Part shown: one piece after another, positions 61,601 through 64,000 of the stretch
Layout: every line of letters begins with the position of its first letter
How positions within the stretch are numbered: the first letter of the stretch is position 1
From: Streptomyces sp. NA04227
GTDB lineage: Bacteria; Actinomycetota; Actinomycetes; Streptomycetales; Streptomycetaceae
Length of the DNA stretch: 64,000 nucleotides
Direction: 5' to 3'
Assembly: GCF_013364195.1 (NCBI RefSeq)
Contig: NZ_CP054918.1
Location: forward strand, 3,523,001 to 3,587,000
Program-made: the position numbers and the translations under genes
Notes under the pieces: model-generated
What the model saw: the letters and a program-made list of their open reading frames with translations, nothing else
Told to the model about the DNA's origin: nothing
Database searches by the model: none

Positions 61601-62176
61601 GGCAAGAACTGGGTCCAGGTCGGCGCGCCCCAGGTCCCGGGCCTGACGGCCGAGCTGGACGCGGGCCTGTTCTACTCGGCGGTCAACCACCGGACCAAGC
61701 GCGACGGACTGGCCACCTTCCAGGGCCTGGGCACCACCGAGGCCGAGCTTCCGGCGCCGGGCGAGGGCGAGAACGTCAGCACCGGGCGCCCGGCGACCGC
61801 CCTGTCCTCCGAGGACGGCAGCCCGCCCTCGGCCGCCGTCGACGGCGACCGGACCAACGGGCGCTACTGGGCCTCGCGGATCGCCACCCTCGGCACCTGG
61901 TGGCAGGTGGACCTCGGTTCGGTGAAGGACCTGACCTCGGTCAACGTCCGCAACTACGTGGACGGGAAGCGGGCCTACACCTACCGCCTGGAGGGCAGCA
62001 CCGACGGCGAGCACTGGTTCGCCCTCGGCGGCCGGTCACAGGGCCGTGCGGCCACCGACGCCGGTGACACCTTCACGGTCGGCGCGTCGGCACGCCATGT
62101 CCGGGTGACCGGGCTGGCCAACACGGCCAACCCCTCCTTCCACCTGAGCGAGGTCACCGTACTCGCCCGTGACTGA
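58616..62176 (+). CDS. Secreted multi-domain GH89 alpha-N-acetylglucosaminidase (second copy)
   Basis: 1186 aa from ATG 58616, with AGGAGGG 3-4 bases upstream. The signal peptide ends near TAHAAE. The NAGLU core covers about 60-745: GEERAAQVELAALPEE, FALNDTNEGYAGAYTTWKEW, general acid Glu343 in LLHEGG, nucleophile Glu462 in LMPEAVDNN (119 apart). Then come an NPCBM-associated Ig-like domain (about 745-850), a laminin/DUF1080-like beta-sandwich (about 860-1040), and a C-terminal F5/8 C module (NVSTGRPATALSSEDG, GTWWQVDLG). The architecture parallels clostridial mucin-degrading GH89 enzymes. It cleaves terminal alpha-GlcNAc outside the cell. Confidence 0.94.
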   Translation: MSLRRPTVAALLATVVFATCSGTGTTLLASGTAHAAETGIAGGNEPMTKADADAGAEEPGTAPARRALVRLLGEERAAQVELAALPEEGGARYTVGVEDGRLRVAGTDPATILAGFGTYLREVAHADASVNGDNLDLPRTLPLPLPTKPISRDADVKHRFALNDTNEGYAGAYTTWKEWQHQIDVLALDGYNEVLVYEGQEAVYQQTMREFGYTDAEMRGWIPFPGHQPWWLMQNMSNSTKKPLSQKLIDSRVRLGSQITGRLRELGMTPVLPGYYGTVPDHFSDRNPGAHTVPQGTWSSAQKRPDWLDPTGTHFAEVARTFYEVQERLFGKSTMFKMDLLHEGGKPGDVNVGDAARGVQRALEKAHPGATWAILGWWGNPRADVLAAIDRSRALILDGNSDQPDVTDREKDFQGTPYTFGTIWNFGGHTGLGVAVKEWNRKFHQMRDKEGSKLDGIALMPEAVDNNPAAVEFFADLAWEDKPVDFTGWFRDYATARYGGTDAHAQKAWELLAASVYSWPPDNDTKYAVGLVERQPGLSTSMSIPYDPAALEKALGELLAVSPERRRSTAYRHDLVDLARQVLANRGQQLLPRIRAAYQGKDLDTFRKHTAEWTRQLSLMDELLGTDRNFLFGAWQQDASTWASDASENRTLQDDIRQLVTIWDRTSPIQDYASREWNGLVGDYYLPRWQRYFATLEESLHTGREPAAVDWKKVAADWSLKTTRYRSTPAGDAHALAAEVAQAPAGKLELSPLAGGVAPGKTLRVTATFTNDNAVRATAHTSVELTAPEGWTVSPAGPGLPGSVPAGGSASARFDVTAPASAKAASTPGLKADVRWRSGDRAATESAAATALVTGPLSEGLKAAKTTEVGFAQDGEKFAMAGGGSDTWTDVDEFGAVYRENAVTDGNAVTTKVTSQVNNAPYARAGLVLRSDLSTPGSAGYATLALTPEHGCLLSYDSDGDGHLDTNVESGGFTNGTHLRLGRVGDRVVASCSSDGKNWVQVGAPQVPGLTAELDAGLFYSAVNHRTKRDGLATFQGLGTTEAELPAPGEGENVSTGRPATALSSEDGSPPSAAVDGDRTNGRYWASRIATLGTWWQVDLGSVKDLTSVNVRNYVDGKRAYTYRLEGSTDGEHWFALGGRSQGRAATDAGDTFTVGASARHVRVTGLANTANPSFHLSEVTVLARD

Positions 62177-62202
62177 GCCCCGTCCCGGGCCCCGCATCCG
62201 AC

Positions 62203-62269
62203 GGACCGCGACCATCCCACGGACCGCGACCACCCCAGGGACCGCGACCACCCCAGGGACCGCGACCTA
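62203..62269. repeat. 18-bp tandem repeat x3.7 after the GH89 stop
   Basis: Units ggaccgcgaccaccccag at 62203-62220 (variant), 62221-62238, 62239-62256 and a partial copy to 62269, in the gap before the ROK gene. Confidence 0.92.
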
Positions 62270-62303
62270 GGATGTGGGGCCCACGACGGACGGGAAGGAC
62301 CCG

Positions 62304-63521
62304 GTGAGGCAGGAACCGAGAGCGGCGGGCGGTACGCCCGTGCTGCGCGAGCTCACCACGCTCGACGTGCTCGGAGCGGTGCGGTCCGCGCCGACCGACA
62401 CCGTGCGCGTCACCGATCTCGCGGAGGCCACCGGTCTCACCCGCCCCACGGTCCGCCAGGCGGTCGGCGACCTGATGGCCCGCGACTGGCTGGTCCCCGC
62501 TGCTCCCGATGCCACCGCGCGCAACGTCGGCCGCCCCGCTGCCCGTTACACGTTCCACAGCCGCCGTCGGCCGGTGCTCGGCCTGGACATCGGCCCGCAC
62601 CGGGTCACGGCTTCGGTGGCCGATCTGCGCGGTACCGTCCTGGCCTCGGCTCGGCAGCGGGTGGAGCGCGCCGAGGCGAGCGACGTCCTCGCCGCGGTCG
62701 ACCGCGTCCTGGACGAAGCGACCCGAAGCGCCGCGCTGACCCCTTCGGACCTCGTCCAGGTCACGGCGGGTTCCCCCGGACTGATCGACCCGGACACCGG
62801 CACGATCCGCCTCGCGCCGAGCGTCGAGGGCTGGACCGCCGTCCGTATCACCGACCATCTCCGCGCCTCGGCCAACTGCCCCGTGCACGTGGAGAACGAC
62901 GCCAACCTCGCGGCTCTGGCGGTCGCCCGCTCGCTCGGGGACCCCACCGCAACCGTGCTGGCCGTCCAGTGGGGCGAGCGGGTCGGCGCGGGGCTGATCA
63001 TCTCCGGCAGGCTCCACCGGGGCGCTTCCTGCGCGGCGGGCGAGATCGGCTTCGTCACGGGCGAGACGGACGAACGCACACTGGAAGCCCGTATCGGGGC
63101 CGCGGCCCTGGCCGCCGCGGCCGGATCGGCCGCCGACGCCGACCCCGGCTCGCCCCTCGCCCGCCGCCTCCTGGCGGGCGACGACCCGGTCGCCGCCCTC
63201 TTCGCCTCCGCCGCCGCACACGAAGAGCCCGCCTACGGGATCACCGACGAGGCCGCCCGGATCCTCGCCCGCGCGATCGGCCCCCTGGTACTCGCCCTCG
63301 ATCCCACGACCGTCGTGATCGGTGGCGGCGTCTCCCGCGCGGGAGAGGTCCTGCTCGACGCGGTACGACGGCAGCTCCGGCCCCTGCTCCTCACCAAACC
63401 CGCCTTCGCGCTCTCCCCACTCGGGGGCGACGCGGTGGTCACCGGCGCGGTGCAACTGGCCGTCGACCAGGTGTGGGAACGGGAACTGGCGGCGAGGGCC
63501 CCGCGGTCGGCGGGAACCTGA
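62304..63521 (+). CDS. ROK-family transcriptional regulator (second)
   Basis: 405 aa from GTG 62304, with GGAAGGA 5-6 bases upstream; a GTG ten codons earlier has none. The winged helix is at about 20-80 (VTDLAEATGLTRPTVRQAVG). The ROK fold follows: VLGLDIGPHRVTASVADLRG, VTAGSPGLIDPD, VENDANLAALAV, GAGLIISGRLHRGASCAAGEIG. The canonical zinc motif is reduced to a single Cys. It follows the GH89 gene in the same direction and may control it or a linked sugar system outside the window. Confidence 0.9.
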   Translation: MRQEPRAAGGTPVLRELTTLDVLGAVRSAPTDTVRVTDLAEATGLTRPTVRQAVGDLMARDWLVPAAPDATARNVGRPAARYTFHSRRRPVLGLDIGPHRVTASVADLRGTVLASARQRVERAEASDVLAAVDRVLDEATRSAALTPSDLVQVTAGSPGLIDPDTGTIRLAPSVEGWTAVRITDHLRASANCPVHVENDANLAALAVARSLGDPTATVLAVQWGERVGAGLIISGRLHRGASCAAGEIGFVTGETDERTLEARIGAAALAAAAGSAADADPGSPLARRLLAGDDPVAALFASAAAHEEPAYGITDEAARILARAIGPLVLALDPTTVVIGGGVSRAGEVLLDAVRRQLRPLLLTKPAFALSPLGGDAVVTGAVQLAVDQVWERELAARAPRSAGT

Positions 63522-63632
63522 CGGGCCGGTACGCGTCGGTACGAGTCGCGAGCAGCTGAGCCGTATGCATGGATGGGAAGGGCGACGCACGGCGTGATGA
63601 CGTGACGGATGACGTGACGAAGGAGGCACGAC

Positions 63633-63959
63633 ATGCCCGCAGGATCGAGCGACAAGCGCGAGCGGCAGTACGAGCACATCAAGGAGAGCGCCGAACAGCG
63701 AGGCGAGTCCGAGCAGCGCGCCAAGGAGATCGCGGCCCGCACCGTCAACAAGGAACGCGCCCGCTCCGGCGAGTCGAGAACCGGCAGCAGGGCCTCCCTG
63801 AAGGACCCCAAGTCCGCCTCGCAGCGCGGCGGCGAACGCTCCCACAGCGGGGCGCAGGGGCCTACCAAGGACCAGCTCTACGAGGAGGCCAGGAAGAAGA
63901 ACGTCGAGGGCCGCTCGTCGATGAACAAGCAGGAGTTGCGGCGGGCGCTGGGGCGGTGA
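63633..63959 (+). CDS. Small basic protein with SAP/Rho-N-like C-terminus
   Basis: 108 aa from ATG 63633, with GAAGGAGG 6 bases upstream. The protein is very hydrophilic and basic (DKRERQYEHIKESAEQRG, TVNKERARSGES). The C-terminal 35 residues (TKDQLYEEARKKNVEGRSSM NKQELRRAL) form the helix-loop-helix of SAP or Rho-N nucleic-acid-binding domains. Homologues are often labelled plasmid stabilisation proteins, without firm evidence. It is probably a small nucleic-acid-binding or stress protein. Confidence 0.85.
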   Translation: MPAGSSDKRERQYEHIKESAEQRGESEQRAKEIAARTVNKERARSGESRTGSRASLKDPKSASQRGGERSHSGAQGPTKDQLYEEARKKNVEGRSSMNKQELRRALGR

Positions 63960-64000
63960 AGGCACCCGGCTGAGAGACACCCGCCCCGGCCCCTCGTACG

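Overview
The window is a GC-rich actinomycete chromosome segment, almost certainly Streptomyces. The signs are GTG/TTG starts, strong GGAGG ribosome sites, long perfect terminator hairpins without T-runs, and Streptomyces-typical families: a WhiJ-like XRE/DUF397/RsbW-like set, an SCO2400-family protein, DUF3558 and DUF4232 lipoproteins, Yip1, an LCM-type methyltransferase, and a sugar ABC importer with no ATPase of its own.

Region 1 (1-18.3 kb) is mixed core and accessory sequence. It holds a DUF4241 protein, an orphan solute-binding lipoprotein, a membrane-linked NACHT ATPase next to the WhiJ-like regulatory triad, an FG-GAP lipoprotein, a Cys-rich protein, a questin-oxidase-like enzyme, a Yip1 membrane protein, a secreted M14 carboxypeptidase, a secreted sphingomyelinase, a methyltransferase and dCTP deaminase (dcd).

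Region 2 (18.3-24.1 kb) starts at tRNA-Gly(CCC) and looks like a decayed integrated element. It has a 3'-terminal fragment of a tyrosine integrase, a frameshifted remnant gene, and one intact, translationally coupled three-gene minus-strand operon. That operon encodes a small glycine-patterned protein, a large P-loop protein with Arg in place of the Walker A Lys, and a helical protein. It is the best candidate here for an undescribed system.

Region 3 (24.1-35.3 kb) carries large secreted proteins (PA14-like/Fn3; beta-helix plus ricin lectin) and small conserved proteins. A pair of overlapping palindromes lies upstream of the beta-helix gene.

Region 4 (33-43.5 kb) is a glycan-use locus. A ROK regulator is divergent from an operon of sugar-binding lipoprotein, two permeases and a Gfo/Idh oxidoreductase, followed by a secreted GH89 alpha-N-acetylglucosaminidase. 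A GH16 enzyme and a lipoprotein follow the ROK gene.

Region 5 (43.9-49 kb) holds a cold-shock protein and a DEAD-box RNA helicase, both with leader hairpins, then a MerR-type regulator, a DUF3558 lipoprotein and a 5'-truncated adenosine-deaminase-like gene.

Region 6 (49-64 kb) contains GH29 fucosidase, a YgjK-like GH63 enzyme with a ricin domain, the molybdate genes modABC plus a double-Mop protein, a second and much larger GH89 enzyme, a second ROK regulator and a small SAP/Rho-N-like protein.

A window-wide oddity is the large number of short tandem repeats (7-22 bp units), many of them directly after stop codons. I saw no CRISPR array, complete IS element, rRNA or natural-product gene cluster.
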